64,000 nucleotides of DNA from Sphingobacterium nematocida (GCF_900168125.1 NZ_FUZF01000003.1:310001-374000), one strand, 5' to 3'; positions 1 to 9,436 are shown, counted from the stretch's first letter. The notes: a model not told the origin generated them from the sequence alone. Numbers and translations: made by a program.

Positions 1-437
1 TTTTCATGCTTAGCGAGTACACCGACCAAGAAATCTTCTGTCCCGGCATCACCATGTTTATCGACCACATCAATATATTCACGGATGGTAATGATCAGGC
101 TTTCGTAATCTCCCAATAACTCCTTAATATACCCTTGACTATCATTCTTACCATACTTCATCTCTGTAAGCTGCGTCAATTCTAAAAACTGCTTCATCGT
201 ACCGACAGCATAATGTCCAATTGCCCGCACACGCTCTGCAACCTCATCGATCAATTCAGCCAACTCATCATACAATCCTTCAAAGAACAAATGTTGCGCA
301 TGAAAATCTACGCCCTCAATATTCCAATGTGCGTTGCGCACCTTAGTGTACAATACATTTTCATCTGCCAATAACTTGTTCAATAAAGCTGCCACGGCAG
401 CCGTGTCTTTTTCCTTAATTCCGATATTTGCTTTCAT
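1..437 (-). CDS. dps: Dps-family ferritin-like DNA-protection protein (partial)
   Basis: Dps proteins form 12-subunit shells that oxidise and store iron and protect DNA under starvation or peroxide stress. Translation of the minus strand from the ATG at 437 begins MKANIGIKEKDT and runs about 145 codons to the left edge, so the C-terminus lies outside the window. The ferroxidase-centre signature is visible as NAHWNIEG, then DFHAQHLFFEGLYDELAEL, in the expected first and second helices. The upstream region (438-481) holds two exact 14-bp tandem copies of tttaattgttaatg. The next gene, an aldo/keto reductase, is also on the minus strand about 125 bp upstream. Family assignment is firm; the regulator is not visible. 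Confidence 0.9.
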   Translation of the reverse strand, partial: MKANIGIKEKDTAAVAALLNKLLADENVLYTKVRNAHWNIEGVDFHAQHLFFEGLYDELAELIDEVAERVRAIGHYAVGTMKQFLELTQLTEMKYGKNDSQGYIKELLGDYESLIITIREYIDVVDKHGDAGTEDFLVGVLAKHE

Positions 438-446
438 ACGTATATA

Positions 447-481
447 TTTAATTGTTAATGTTTAATTGTTAATGATTAATG
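447..481. repeat. 14-bp tandem duplication upstream of dps
   Basis: The 14-mer tttaattgttaatg occurs twice back to back (447-460 and 461-474), followed by a partial third unit, attaatg. It lies immediately upstream of the dps start codon, so it would sit in the 5' untranslated or promoter region. No function is evident. Confidence 0.6.
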
Positions 482-562
482 TTTGCCCACTTCATACCCC
501 GTCACTCTATAACTTATTACCCCTTCTTAACCCTCATAACTTTCTTCACTTCATCAGCGCTA

Positions 563-1522
563 TCATTCTTTACTCGCTTCATTCAACTTAGTCAAACTTT
601 CCACATCCAGTTTCAGATTCACGGCTTCTGCAAAAGCTTCCAAATGCGTCTCTTTAGTAGCACTTGCTATAGGAGCTGTTACGGTTCTTTGTGCCAACAA
701 CCAGGCCAATGCTACCGCGGATGCGGATACTCCATAAGTTTGTGCTACATCGCCCAGTGCCTTCACGATACGTCGTCCGCGATCATTCCAATATTTCTTC
801 TGAATACCCTCCCCCCGAGCTGACAGTCCAAAATCAGCCTCCGAAGTATATTTGCCCGTTAAAAAACCGCTGGCTAATGAATAATACGGAATCACACCAA
901 TTTGTTTTTCAAAAGCTATTTTTTCATACAAATGTTCAAATTTTGCACGATCATAGAGATTGTACTCGGGCTGTAATGAAACATAAGAAGCAATCTGTTT
1001 GGCGTCCGAAATCTCTAAACTCTCCACCAAGCGCTCAGGAGATATATTAGAGGCTCCAATATAACGTATCTTCCCAGCCTTGATCAAATCCTCATAAGCC
1101 CGTAAAGTTTCTTCTACCGGAGTAACCTCATCATCATAATGTGTTTGATAAAGGTCAATATAATCTGTTTGCAATCGACGTAGCGAATGTTCAACCTGTT
1201 CTTTGATATAAGTACCCTGAACATTTGGCTTCGTGTCATAGCCAAACCTACCTCCCACCTTTGTCATAAGAACAATACTATCCCTACCTCCACGTGCGCG
1301 CAGCCAATTTCCAATTATCGACTCAGACTCACCGCCCTTATTACCCTGTACCCAATGCGAATAATTATTAGCAGTATCTATCGCATTAAATCCCAAACCT
1401 AGAAAACCATCTAAAATCTTAAAAGAAGCCTCCTCATCCAATGTCCAACCGAACACATTGCCACCGAAAATTAAAGGTACTATAGTAAGAGAAGAGCTAC
1501 CCAATTGTCTTTTATCCATCAT
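563..1522 (-). CDS. Aldo/keto reductase
   Basis: NAD(P)H-dependent carbonyl reductase of the aldo/keto reductase superfamily, expected to be cytoplasmic with a TIM-barrel fold. The 319-residue product has the complete catalytic tetrad in family order: Asp49 and Tyr54 (IDTANNYSHW), Lys88 (VLMTKVGG) and His128 (YQTHYDD). The C-terminal NADPH-binding part is present (ASATKETHLEAFAEAV). Length and motifs fit the oxidoreductase group often annotated YghZ/Tas-like. The start could be Met1 or Met2. The physiological substrate cannot be told from sequence. It is divergent from the pseudouridine synthase at 1722. Confidence 0.9.
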   Translation of the reverse strand: MMDKRQLGSSSLTIVPLIFGGNVFGWTLDEEASFKILDGFLGLGFNAIDTANNYSHWVQGNKGGESESIIGNWLRARGGRDSIVLMTKVGGRFGYDTKPNVQGTYIKEQVEHSLRRLQTDYIDLYQTHYDDEVTPVEETLRAYEDLIKAGKIRYIGASNISPERLVESLEISDAKQIASYVSLQPEYNLYDRAKFEHLYEKIAFEKQIGVIPYYSLASGFLTGKYTSEADFGLSARGEGIQKKYWNDRGRRIVKALGDVAQTYGVSASAVALAWLLAQRTVTAPIASATKETHLEAFAEAVNLKLDVESLTKLNEASKE

Positions 1523-1636
1523 AAGTCTGTCGTTTTTTGAAGTATTACAAGTTACCCATTTTTCAAGCCAACAAGGAGATTCCTATGTAATTTTTAAGTC
1601 AGTTAATTGTTGTTATCATGTGAACTTGTTAACTTC

Positions 1637-1668
1637 TTAACTTGATAACTCCTTAACTGGATAACTTG
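1637..1668. repeat. Imperfect 16-bp tandem repeat ahead of the promoter at 1666
   Basis: Two 16-nt units (1637-1652 and 1653-1668) match at 13 of 16 positions, sharing the pattern ttaact.gataact. The array ends exactly at the TTG of the promoter proposed at 1666-1696, so it could be part of the control region. Confidence 0.45.
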
Positions 1669-1696
1669 ATAACCCCACCACTTCTTCCTACTTTTG
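1666..1696 (+). promoter_or_regulatory. Predicted Bacteroidota promoter for the RluA-type gene
   Basis: TTG at 1666-1668, a 20-nt spacer, then TACTTTTG at 1689-1696, an exact match to the Bacteroidota -33/-7 consensus TTG-N19..21-TAnnTTTG. The gene starts 25 nt downstream at 1722. Confidence 0.65.
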
Positions 1697-1721
1697 CATT
1701 TCATAATATAGGAATAACAAA

Positions 1722-3407
1722 ATGAAAGATTCAACTCCCTTTTTCCATCTTTTCAAACAAGATATCACAGCGCTGGAAAAACCGGATAAATTCACTTTCC
1801 CCTTTTGTTATGAACCAGATGCTTTAAGCCTACTAGCCGCTGAAGAACTTCAAGACTATTTAACCCATCAACAGGATTTTGAACACAATTTTGGGCTAGT
1901 AGACGGTCAACAAGGTAGCCCTATCGGAAAAATGTTTGGGGTACTCGTTGTTGAAGATCAACAAGGAACGTTGGGCTATCTGGCCGCTTGCTCTGGAAAA
2001 CTAGCCGGCACCAATATACATAAGCATTTGGTGCCCCCTCTTTTCGATATGCTCAATCCTGAAGGATTTTTTCTTCAGCAAGAAGCGATAATCAACAAGC
2101 TTAACAGAGAAATCGAAATTTTGGAAGAAATGCCTGATATTCCATTGTTACGTCAACGACTACAAGAGACCCAACGACAAACAGCAGACGAGTTAAGCAA
2201 TCTACGTATACACCATAAACAAAATAAAAGCAAGCGAAAAACAGTCCGGAACGAACAGAAGCCACTGCTATCCGAGGAAGATTATACTTTATTAGAACAG
2301 GATCTTGTTAAGCAGAGCTACAGGGATCAACACGAGTACGATGTTTTAAAGCAAAATAGCAAAGAAGCAATTGCTTTCGTAGAAAACCAACTGCAAGATC
2401 TATTGGTACAGATTTCGGACAGGAAAGAACAGCGAAAACAACTTTCTGCTAATTTGCAACAGCAGCTCTTCGATCAATATATTTTTCTCGATGCGCAAGG
2501 CCATCGAAAATCCCTACTTCCGATTTTTGAAGAAGCTCTTCAGATGCTCCCTCCTGCTGGAGCAGGAGAATGTGCTGCTCCCAAACTGCTCCAACATGCC
2601 TATCTCAACAATCTCAAGCCAGTCTGCATGGCTGAATTTTGGTGGGGGACATCCCCTTCATCGGAAATACGGAAGCACCGGTATTTCTACCCGGCTTGCA
2701 AAGGAAAATGTGAGCCTATCCTAAGCCATATGTTGCAGGGACTATCTGTAGCCCCTAACCCACTTCTTGAAAATCCAGCAGACAACAAAGAGCTCCCAAT
2801 TATCTTTGAAGACAACGATATCATTGTTGTAAACAAACCGGAGGAATTTCTTTCTGTCCCAGGCATACATGTTCAGGACTCGGTACAGACACGCATCCTA
2901 CAGCGCAACCCTGAGATAACAGGGCCACTCATTATACATCGGCTCGATATGTCCACTTCAGGAATATTAGTACTTGCAAAGAACAAAGAAGCACATCAGT
3001 TTATTCAAGACCAGTTCATCCGTCACACGGTAAAGAAAAGATATACAGCTCTCCTTGATGGTATAATTAATGAAGAGAAAGGGCTCATCGATTTTCCTAT
3101 GCGTGTCGATCTAGAAGATCGTCCGCGACAAGTGCTATGCTATGAACATGGCAAAAATGCGCAGACACAGTACCAGGTAGTGGCCATAGAAGGTAACAAA
3201 ACGCGTATCCACTATTTCCCGTTAACAGGGCGTACACACCAGCTACGTGTACATTCCGCCCACCAACAGGGACTCAACACTCCTATATGTGGCGACGACC
3301 TCTATGGTAGACGTGCGGACAGACTACATCTACATGCCGGGTACATCCAATTTGTACATCCCACGACACGACAATCCATTAGCTTCGAAGTCAAAGATCC
3401 TTTCTAA
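1722..3407 (+). CDS. RluA-family pseudouridine synthase with long N-terminal extension
   Basis: Converts uridine to pseudouridine in structured RNA (rRNA and/or tRNA). The catalytic domain occupies roughly residues 360-561. It contains the signature HRLDMSTSGILVLAK, with the catalytic Asp at residue 409, and the downstream GRTHQLRVHSAH motif. Residues 1-350 are an extension not found in typical 230-330 aa RluA proteins; about residues 120-260 are rich in Glu, Gln, Lys and Leu and look like a coiled coil. Bacteroidota encode similarly long homologues, so the extension is probably native. The exact RNA target is not determinable. A good promoter lies just upstream, and a Crp/Fnr gene follows 57 bp downstream. 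Confidence 0.9.
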   Translation: MKDSTPFFHLFKQDITALEKPDKFTFPFCYEPDALSLLAAEELQDYLTHQQDFEHNFGLVDGQQGSPIGKMFGVLVVEDQQGTLGYLAACSGKLAGTNIHKHLVPPLFDMLNPEGFFLQQEAIINKLNREIEILEEMPDIPLLRQRLQETQRQTADELSNLRIHHKQNKSKRKTVRNEQKPLLSEEDYTLLEQDLVKQSYRDQHEYDVLKQNSKEAIAFVENQLQDLLVQISDRKEQRKQLSANLQQQLFDQYIFLDAQGHRKSLLPIFEEALQMLPPAGAGECAAPKLLQHAYLNNLKPVCMAEFWWGTSPSSEIRKHRYFYPACKGKCEPILSHMLQGLSVAPNPLLENPADNKELPIIFEDNDIIVVNKPEEFLSVPGIHVQDSVQTRILQRNPEITGPLIIHRLDMSTSGILVLAKNKEAHQFIQDQFIRHTVKKRYTALLDGIINEEKGLIDFPMRVDLEDRPRQVLCYEHGKNAQTQYQVVAIEGNKTRIHYFPLTGRTHQLRVHSAHQQGLNTPICGDDLYGRRADRLHLHAGYIQFVHPTTRQSISFEVKDPF

Positions 3408-3464
3408 TAGAATTATAGAATATTGATGCATTTCCTTAACTTGGAATAAATTTTAAGATCCCAA

Positions 3465-4037
3465 ATGGAAGCACTGCGATATGCCTATCAACACCCCCTG
3501 TTAGAAGCCAAAGACTTTGAATTAATATGTGATGCACATGAAAAGAAAAACCTATCGAAAGGTGACTTCTTGTTACAAAAGGGACAAACAGCAAATGAGT
3601 ACTATGTGATCGAAGCTGGACTAGTCCGCTCCTATCTTTACGATTATGAAGGCAATGAGATAACTATTGATTTTAAAGGTAATAAAGAAGTTGCTATTGA
3701 AGTGGCCTCACTTTTTCAACGTGTCCCTACACAGGAATACATCCAATGCCTCACCGATTGTACACTTTGGAAAATTAAATTTGACGACTTTCAAGAACTT
3801 TTCCATCAAATCCCAGCTATGCGGGAATGGGGCCGTGCCTGGATGGCATTCGAACTGTATCTAAGCAAAAAAAGAGCCACCGAAATGATTACCGAACCTG
3901 CGACAAAACGATACCTGCAATTAATGCATGAAAGGCCACAGGTAATCCAACAGGCACCGCTCAAACACATAGCAACCTATCTGGGGATCACCGATACCTC
4001 ACTGAGCCGTATCCGTAAAGAGATCGCACATATATAA
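3465..4037 (+). CDS. Crp/Fnr-family transcriptional regulator
   Basis: A 190-residue regulator with an N-terminal cyclic-nucleotide-binding-like beta-roll (about residues 20-120, including GDFLLQKGQTANEYYVIEAG) and a C-terminal winged helix (about 150-190), in which LKHIATYLGITDTSLSRIRK is the helix-turn-helix. This is the small Bacteroidota Crp subgroup. There is no Cys cluster of the FNR type, so an iron-sulfur cofactor is unlikely. The effector and targets are unknown. The L,D-transpeptidase begins 23 bp downstream, so co-transcription is likely. Confidence 0.88.
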   Translation: MEALRYAYQHPLLEAKDFELICDAHEKKNLSKGDFLLQKGQTANEYYVIEAGLVRSYLYDYEGNEITIDFKGNKEVAIEVASLFQRVPTQEYIQCLTDCTLWKIKFDDFQELFHQIPAMREWGRAWMAFELYLSKKRATEMITEPATKRYLQLMHERPQVIQQAPLKHIATYLGITDTSLSRIRKEIAHI

Positions 4038-4060
4038 GCGCTTAAACATCGAATAAACCT

Positions 4061-4783
4061 ATGCACAAGATTATCCCATGTTTAATGATCCTATTGATGA
4101 GCATTGCCTGCCAAAATCAACCTAAACAACAGCACACCGAAGACCGTGTTGCCGACGCAAAGAAAGAAAAAGAAAACCTTCTAAAAAGTAGATTAACAGC
4201 TTTAGGGTTATTACCCGACAATCTCAACATCCTATTTCTAGCCTATAAGAATTCGGATAAGCTAGAATTATATGCTAAGAAAAAGACAGACACATCCTAT
4301 ACCCTATTACATACCTATCCCATATGTAAACGCTCTGGTGTGCTAGGTCCCAAAAAAGCAGAAGGAGACAAACAGGTCCCCGAAGGTTTTTATCATATCG
4401 ATCGATTCAATCCCCAAAGCTTGTACTACCTATCCTTAGGACTCAATTACCCCAACGAACTGGATAAAGACTTAGGATACACCGGATCCGATATTTTTAT
4501 TCATGGAAAATGCGAAACCGTAGGCTGCTTGCCTATGACAGACGATCTCATCAAAGAAATATACTGTTATGCGTTATGGGCCAAAGAGACCGGACAACAA
4601 AAGATCCCGGTTTACATCTTCCCATTTGAAATGACAGATGAAAACATAGAAAAACATAAGTCTGAGGTAGATGATACAACATTAGTATTCTGGAACAATC
4701 TAAAAGGAGGTTATGACCTGTTTCATAAAAACTCAAAGGAACTCCAGTATTCCGTACAGAATGGACGATATGTGTTTGATTAG
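4061..4783 (+). CDS. L,D-transpeptidase (YkuD) lipoprotein
   Basis: Predicted peptidoglycan-remodelling enzyme anchored as a lipoprotein. The N-terminus MHKIIPCLMILLMSIACQNQ is a lipoprotein signal with Cys17 in a lipobox. The YkuD active site is seen as HGKCETVGCLPM, with His148 and nucleophile Cys156, following a Gly-rich substrate region (ICKRSGVLGPKKAEGDKQVP). The length of 240 aa is typical of this lipoprotein subgroup. The reaction is formation of 3-3 cross-links or attachment of proteins to the sacculus; which one is unknown. It lies 23 bp after the Crp/Fnr gene. Confidence 0.87.
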   Translation: MHKIIPCLMILLMSIACQNQPKQQHTEDRVADAKKEKENLLKSRLTALGLLPDNLNILFLAYKNSDKLELYAKKKTDTSYTLLHTYPICKRSGVLGPKKAEGDKQVPEGFYHIDRFNPQSLYYLSLGLNYPNELDKDLGYTGSDIFIHGKCETVGCLPMTDDLIKEIYCYALWAKETGQQKIPVYIFPFEMTDENIEKHKSEVDDTTLVFWNNLKGGYDLFHKNSKELQYSVQNGRYVFD

Positions 4784-4804
4784 ATCGCTGCGTATATTTT
4801 AAAT

Positions 4805-5240
4805 GAACCATTAAAATATCTTTTGTCCTTGCCAGGACAGGGCCTTCATTTTTTGCTTGATCAAAAAACGAAGCAAAAAAATCAAGACTGTGTAGCCTAT
4901 GTTCATCACAGCACGTAAAGCAATCAAGGCGGTTTCCTAGGTCTCCCGGCTATTGGCCTACCCAAGACTGGAAATCCTTATCTATTGCAAGATGTACTGT
5001 TGTGCTACGATAGCTTTACGGCCTTTGACTCCATACGCTACAAGGTCGATTGTTCTACTTTACACTGATTGTTCGCGATTACTTACATTTTGGGAAATGT
5101 CACCTTGGCGGGTTGCCAATTGCAGGAATGGGAAGACGTTGTTGCAAGCCGGCACAGTGACGAGTTTTTTGTGTACTTTTTTGCGAAAAAAAAGTACAGG
5201 CCAGTCACGGCCTGAGTGACAAAAGAAAACCTTCCTTAAA
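4805..5240. repeat. 436-bp dispersed repeat, copy 1
   Basis: Ungapped match to 26896-27331 in the same orientation, with 12 differences by hand alignment (about 97% identity). Internal palindromes include TGTCCTTGCCAGGACA near the left end, TTTTTTGCTT paired with AAGCAAAAAA, a GTACTTTTTT/AAAAAAGTAC pair, and CAGGCC-N6-GGCCTG near the right end. Short inverted termini are present: CTTTTGTC at 4820-4827 and GACAAAAG at 5218-5225. An open frame of 88 codons (4953-5219) exists in both copies, but base changes between copies are not biased toward silent sites. I therefore treat the element as non-coding and mobile-like (MITE or REP class). No transposase is present. Confidence 0.85.
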
Positions 5241-5343
5241 CCTCTCCTCCCTCATCTCCTTAAGATTCAAAATATTTATCCCTCCCTGTCCCCTTATTCT
5301 CCTTAAATTTTAGCAGTTTTGCAGCACTAAAATAAAAATCAAA

Positions 5344-8300
5344 GTGCCGAAGAAGAGTTATATAATCGTTCTTAAGAGAATTTCTTACATATTGACCGGA
5401 TTAATTGCTACAATTTTAGCAGCAATGCTTATCCTCCCCTATTTTTTCAAAGATCAAATCAACAATACCCTCAAAGAGATCGCTAATAAAAAAATCAATG
5501 GTACCCTAGATTACCGTGATGTTAACGTTAGTTTCTTTACCCATTTCCCTTCCTTGACCACGTCTGTACATGATGTACAACTGAAAGGATCGGCTCCCTA
5601 CCAAGACAGTACACTACTGGCCCTCAAAGAGGTCAGTATCGGCGTTGATCTAATGTCGCTATTCAGTGACAAGATAGTTTTGGACAAACTGATTTTAAGC
5701 GAAGGAAAGATAAACGTACTCGTAGACTCGCTAGGTGCAGCAAATTATAACATTTACAATAGTACAGACAGTACAAACCAAAAAAGCAATAGCGACTCCA
5801 CAGGTGGGCAAATTGCTTTCAAGTTGTTAAGATTAAAAAATGTAGACCTCCATTACTTTGATGCTTCAATACCCATGCAGATTGAAGCCAAAAACATAAA
5901 TTACGAGGGCAGAGGAGATTTAAGTTCCAGTATTTTTGACCTCAAGACCGATGCCAAGATTGAAGCTTTTTCTTTCACATTCGACAACGAAAAATATGTA
6001 GAGCACAAAAGCATTGATGCACAGTTAATCACGCGCATCAATACCAATGACCTCTCTTTTCTCTTCGAGAAAAACGATATTCGCATAAACCAGCTTCCAG
6101 TACGTTTTAAGGGAGCTTTCGCCTTTCTCTCCAACGGATACCACTTAGATTTCAAGTTAAAATCACAAGAAAGTACACTCAATGAACTCCTGTCCCTAGT
6201 TCCTACTGCCTACGCAGACTGGCTTAAAGACACCCAGGTAAAAGGTACATCGGAGGTGTTTATGAATCTGGAAGGAGACTATATTGCGGACGAGCACAAG
6301 ATGCCCAATCTGAGTCTAGGATTAATCATCAATGACGGTTATCTATCCTACAACAATGCAAAGACACCGATTACAGCATGGAATGCCAAGTTCAGAGTAG
6401 ACCTACCCCAGCTCAATCCGGACTCGTTGGCAATTGACCTTAAACAATTTGAATTCAAAGTCGCCAATGGCTTTTTCAAAACAGAAGGACAGATCAAAGG
6501 AGTTGATCCGATGCAAATCCATTCAACAGTTAATAGTTCACTCGATTTAGGTAATCTATCTCAAGCGGTACAATGGCCGGACTTTAGTTTTGCTGGACAA
6601 TTGGATCTTGATGGACACGTTAAAGGTACTTACTCCACAGACACACTAACCTATGGACTACGGAATAAAAAAGAAGTATATATATCGTCCATTCCCACGT
6701 TCAACATCAAAAACTCGCTGAAAAATGGCTACTTTAAACTAACGGCCTTACCGGTCGCCATCGAAAGAATTGCCTATTCGCTAGAGGCCTCAGGGACAGA
6801 TCACAATATCAAAAATGCGAAAATTGCGATAAAAGACATCGATATCGCTTCCCTAAACAACTTTATAAAGGGGCATGCAGACATCAAGGATTTTCAAAAA
6901 CTTCATCTCGATGCTAATATTCAAGCAGACATTGACCTTTCGGACATTAAAAAGATATACCCAATCGAAAGCGCAGAATTTGCGGGAAATGTATTTGTTA
7001 ATATCATTTCGCAGGGCTTCATGGATTTGAAGAAAAATATTATCCCTGAAACCAGCGCAACAGTTACCATGAAAAACGGATATTTTCAATCAACGGAATA
7101 TCCTATTCCTTTAGAAGATATTCATGTAGAAACGTATATCAACAGCAAGAAAGGTTCCTTACATGATTTGAGCATAAAGATCCTTCCTATTTCATTCAAG
7201 CTAGCAGGTGAACCGTTTTTCTTGCATGCAGACTTTCAAAACTTCAACAATATCAAGTATGCAGTCCAATCCAAAGGCATGCTTAATTTGGGCTCTATCT
7301 ATAAACTTTTTGCAATTGAAGGAACTGATGTGGATGGCTATATCCGCACGGATGTCGATCTGGCTGGTTTGCAAAGTGATGCTATGCAAGGCTGTTACAA
7401 TCGCTTGAAAAATGAAGGCCAGGTGGATATTGGCAATATAAAGGTCAACACAGAACTCCTACCTCAGGACATACATATCAAAAGCGGAAAGTTCTCTTTC
7501 AAACAAGAAAAACTCAATTTTGATAGATTTGTCGCCCAGTATGGAAATAACGAAATCAGTATAAAAGGGTATATTAATAATATCATTAACTACCTAACCT
7601 TAAACACAGATGTCCTTAAAGGTCGTTTCAATCTGCACAGCAAAAAAATTACATTGGACGACTTCATGGCCTTCAGCGCACCAACCACAACGTCCACTAC
7701 TTCGAATAACAATTCAGGAGTGATATTGCTACCACAATTACTCGATGTCGAAATTCTCGGAGCCGTGGATCAAGTGTACTATGAACAAATTCTCCTCAAG
7801 AACTTCAAAGGCAACCTGAAGTTAAAATTCGGCAATCTCGCTATTGACAATACGGGTTTTGAACTCGCGGGTCTTAAAGCCGATATGTCCATAAAATACC
7901 GTCCGCTAAACCCTTACAAAGCAAGGTTTGATTTTACAGCAAAAGCAGACAGTTTTGACATTCAACGAGCCTATAAAGAAATACCCCTATTCCAACAAAT
8001 GGTAACCTCTGCAAAAGATGCCCACGGGATCATTACTTTAGATTACCAATTGGCAGGACTGTTAGACGGCAGTATGGCCCCCATTATGCCTTCTGTGCAA
8101 GGAAAGGGAACATTAAGTCTGGATAAAATCCGCTTTAAAAATTTCAAATTATTGAATGGTATCAGTCAAGCTACTTCAAAAGAAGGTTTTCTCGATGCGG
8201 ACCTCAAGAAAGTTAAAATTCATAGTTCAATCAAGAATAACGTAATGACTATTGAACGCACCAAAATGAAAATGGCAGGTTTCCGTCCCCGTTTTGAGGG

Positions 8301-8520
8301 ACAAGTCACGTTGGACGGCAGGATGAACATCGGTTTTAGACTAGGCCTGCCTCCTTTTGGAATTCTAGGTATTCCAATGCGGATCAACGGGACATCCGAG
8401 AATTTCAAGATAAAACTGGGGCGCTACAAAGAAGACGACTTAGACACAGAGATGGATGAGGAGGATAAAGCGACCTATGAGGCGTCTTTGAAGAAAGACA
8501 GTGTATCCAATAATTTATAA
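5344..8520 (+). CDS. AsmA-family / YhdP-like envelope protein
   Basis: A 1058-residue protein with one N-terminal membrane anchor (about residues 12-34: ISYILTGLIATILAAMLILP) and a long beta-rich body, ending in an AsmA C-terminal domain (about 890-1045). It contains repeated amphipathic strands and the DVNVSFFTHFPSLTTSVHDV segment typical of AsmA N-terminal regions. AsmA-like proteins are large bridge-like proteins thought to move phospholipids between inner and outer membranes; here that role is inference from the family. The start is GTG at 5344, since the next Met is inside the membrane segment. It lies about 100 bp after repeat copy 1, whose right end could influence its promoter. Confidence 0.85.
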   Translation: MPKKSYIIVLKRISYILTGLIATILAAMLILPYFFKDQINNTLKEIANKKINGTLDYRDVNVSFFTHFPSLTTSVHDVQLKGSAPYQDSTLLALKEVSIGVDLMSLFSDKIVLDKLILSEGKINVLVDSLGAANYNIYNSTDSTNQKSNSDSTGGQIAFKLLRLKNVDLHYFDASIPMQIEAKNINYEGRGDLSSSIFDLKTDAKIEAFSFTFDNEKYVEHKSIDAQLITRINTNDLSFLFEKNDIRINQLPVRFKGAFAFLSNGYHLDFKLKSQESTLNELLSLVPTAYADWLKDTQVKGTSEVFMNLEGDYIADEHKMPNLSLGLIINDGYLSYNNAKTPITAWNAKFRVDLPQLNPDSLAIDLKQFEFKVANGFFKTEGQIKGVDPMQIHSTVNSSLDLGNLSQAVQWPDFSFAGQLDLDGHVKGTYSTDTLTYGLRNKKEVYISSIPTFNIKNSLKNGYFKLTALPVAIERIAYSLEASGTDHNIKNAKIAIKDIDIASLNNFIKGHADIKDFQKLHLDANIQADIDLSDIKKIYPIESAEFAGNVFVNIISQGFMDLKKNIIPETSATVTMKNGYFQSTEYPIPLEDIHVETYINSKKGSLHDLSIKILPISFKLAGEPFFLHADFQNFNNIKYAVQSKGMLNLGSIYKLFAIEGTDVDGYIRTDVDLAGLQSDAMQGCYNRLKNEGQVDIGNIKVNTELLPQDIHIKSGKFSFKQEKLNFDRFVAQYGNNEISIKGYINNIINYLTLNTDVLKGRFNLHSKKITLDDFMAFSAPTTTSTTSNNNSGVILLPQLLDVEILGAVDQVYYEQILLKNFKGNLKLKFGNLAIDNTGFELAGLKADMSIKYRPLNPYKARFDFTAKADSFDIQRAYKEIPLFQQMVTSAKDAHGIITLDYQLAGLLDGSMAPIMPSVQGKGTLSLDKIRFKNFKLLNGISQATSKEGFLDADLKKVKIHSSIKNNVMTIERTKMKMAGFRPRFEGQVTLDGRMNIGFRLGLPPFGILGIPMRINGTSENFKIKLGRYKEDDLDTEMDEEDKATYEASLKKDSVSNNL

Positions 8521-8522
8521 GT

Positions 8523-8550
8523 AAAGAGCCTATTTATTTTTAGGCTCTTT
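8523..8550. terminator. Bidirectional terminator between AsmA and fatty acid hydroxylase
   Basis: Ten-bp inverted repeat AAAGAGCCTA / TAGGCTCTTT with an 8-nt T-rich loop. It overlaps the stop codon of the minus-strand gene and lies 2 bp after the AsmA stop, so it can serve both convergent genes. Confidence 0.75.
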
Positions 8551-9168
8551 CTTCGGAAATCCCGAATCAAATACTTTGTCCCAGATAGCAGAACTGACTC
8601 CAAATCCTTTCTCCGGATCAGAATAGTGATGCAACATGTGGTGATCCTTTATTTTCTTGAACAACCCCGACTTGAAGTTAGCATGATGCATCGCATAATG
8701 ACATTCGTCATAAATCAGGTAACCGAATAAAAATCCAGCAAAAAAAGATGCTAGTATAAATTCAGGAAAGAAAATATAAAAAATAAAATAGATAATGGTC
8801 GCCATTGGAATACTCGCAGATAGCGGCATAACCAACCGCAGCCTGTCTTTTGGATAATCATGATGCACCCCGTGAAAGATAAAATGAATACGCAATCCTA
8901 TTTTACTTTTGGGAACAAAATGAAATACCCAGCGGTGCAGGATATATTCTGCAAATGTCCAAAATGCTAAACCAAGGAGGAAGTAAAGTAGAACATTACC
9001 GACCGACATTTCACCGACCACATAGGACTTACGAATAAAATAGATGATAACCGGAATCCAAAAAATCAAGGGAACCGTAAAATGAACCTTAGTCAATGAC
9101 TCTAAGAAATCATTTTTAAACATTCGGGTGGACTCTGTTGAATTTGAAACGTAGTTTTTCTTTGCCAT
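8530..9168 (-). CDS. Sterol desaturase / fatty acid hydroxylase family protein
   Basis: Integral membrane di-iron oxygenase of 212 residues. The His-box set is complete: HRWVFH, HFIFHGVHHDYP, HYAMHH and HHMLHHY, in the spacing of fatty acid 2-hydroxylase (FA2H-like) enzymes. Four hydrophobic helices surround these boxes. In Sphingobacteria such enzymes are plausible candidates for hydroxylating sphingolipid or fatty acyl chains; the substrate is inference. The gene stands alone on the minus strand and shares a terminator with the AsmA gene. Confidence 0.87.
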   Translation of the reverse strand: MAKKNYVSNSTESTRMFKNDFLESLTKVHFTVPLIFWIPVIIYFIRKSYVVGEMSVGNVLLYFLLGLAFWTFAEYILHRWVFHFVPKSKIGLRIHFIFHGVHHDYPKDRLRLVMPLSASIPMATIIYFIFYIFFPEFILASFFAGFLFGYLIYDECHYAMHHANFKSGLFKKIKDHHMLHHYSDPEKGFGVSSAIWDKVFDSGFPKKEPKNK

Positions 9169-9436
9169 AACATCAAATAATCCAATTTATACCCTACATG
9201 ATAGTTTATCCATAGGGTTAACACAAAATTAATGTTCGCAAGTAACATTCGAAAGAGTTGTTCGTCATATTTATGTCCAATTACTGACTTTTATACCAAT
9301 AAGGTTAATTTTCAGGACTCAAGAGACATTTCTTTGATATCGCCCCTTTCCATGACAAAAATCACAAAGAAATTTGTAATTTTACCCAGTTAGAAACACC
9401 CCTTAAGTCGGACTTAGCATAATTAAAGTAACGTAA

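Noticed and set aside
479..823. 114-codon frame overlapping the end of the aldo/keto reductase
   Set aside because: Antisense to a gene with all catalytic residues; no family signal.
4953..5219. 88-codon open frame in repeat copy 1 (also 27044-27310 in copy 2, and a 67-codon frame on the minus strand)
   Set aside because: Both copies keep the frame, but differences between them alter residues more often than not, and there is no start-site or family support. Treated as non-coding repeat.
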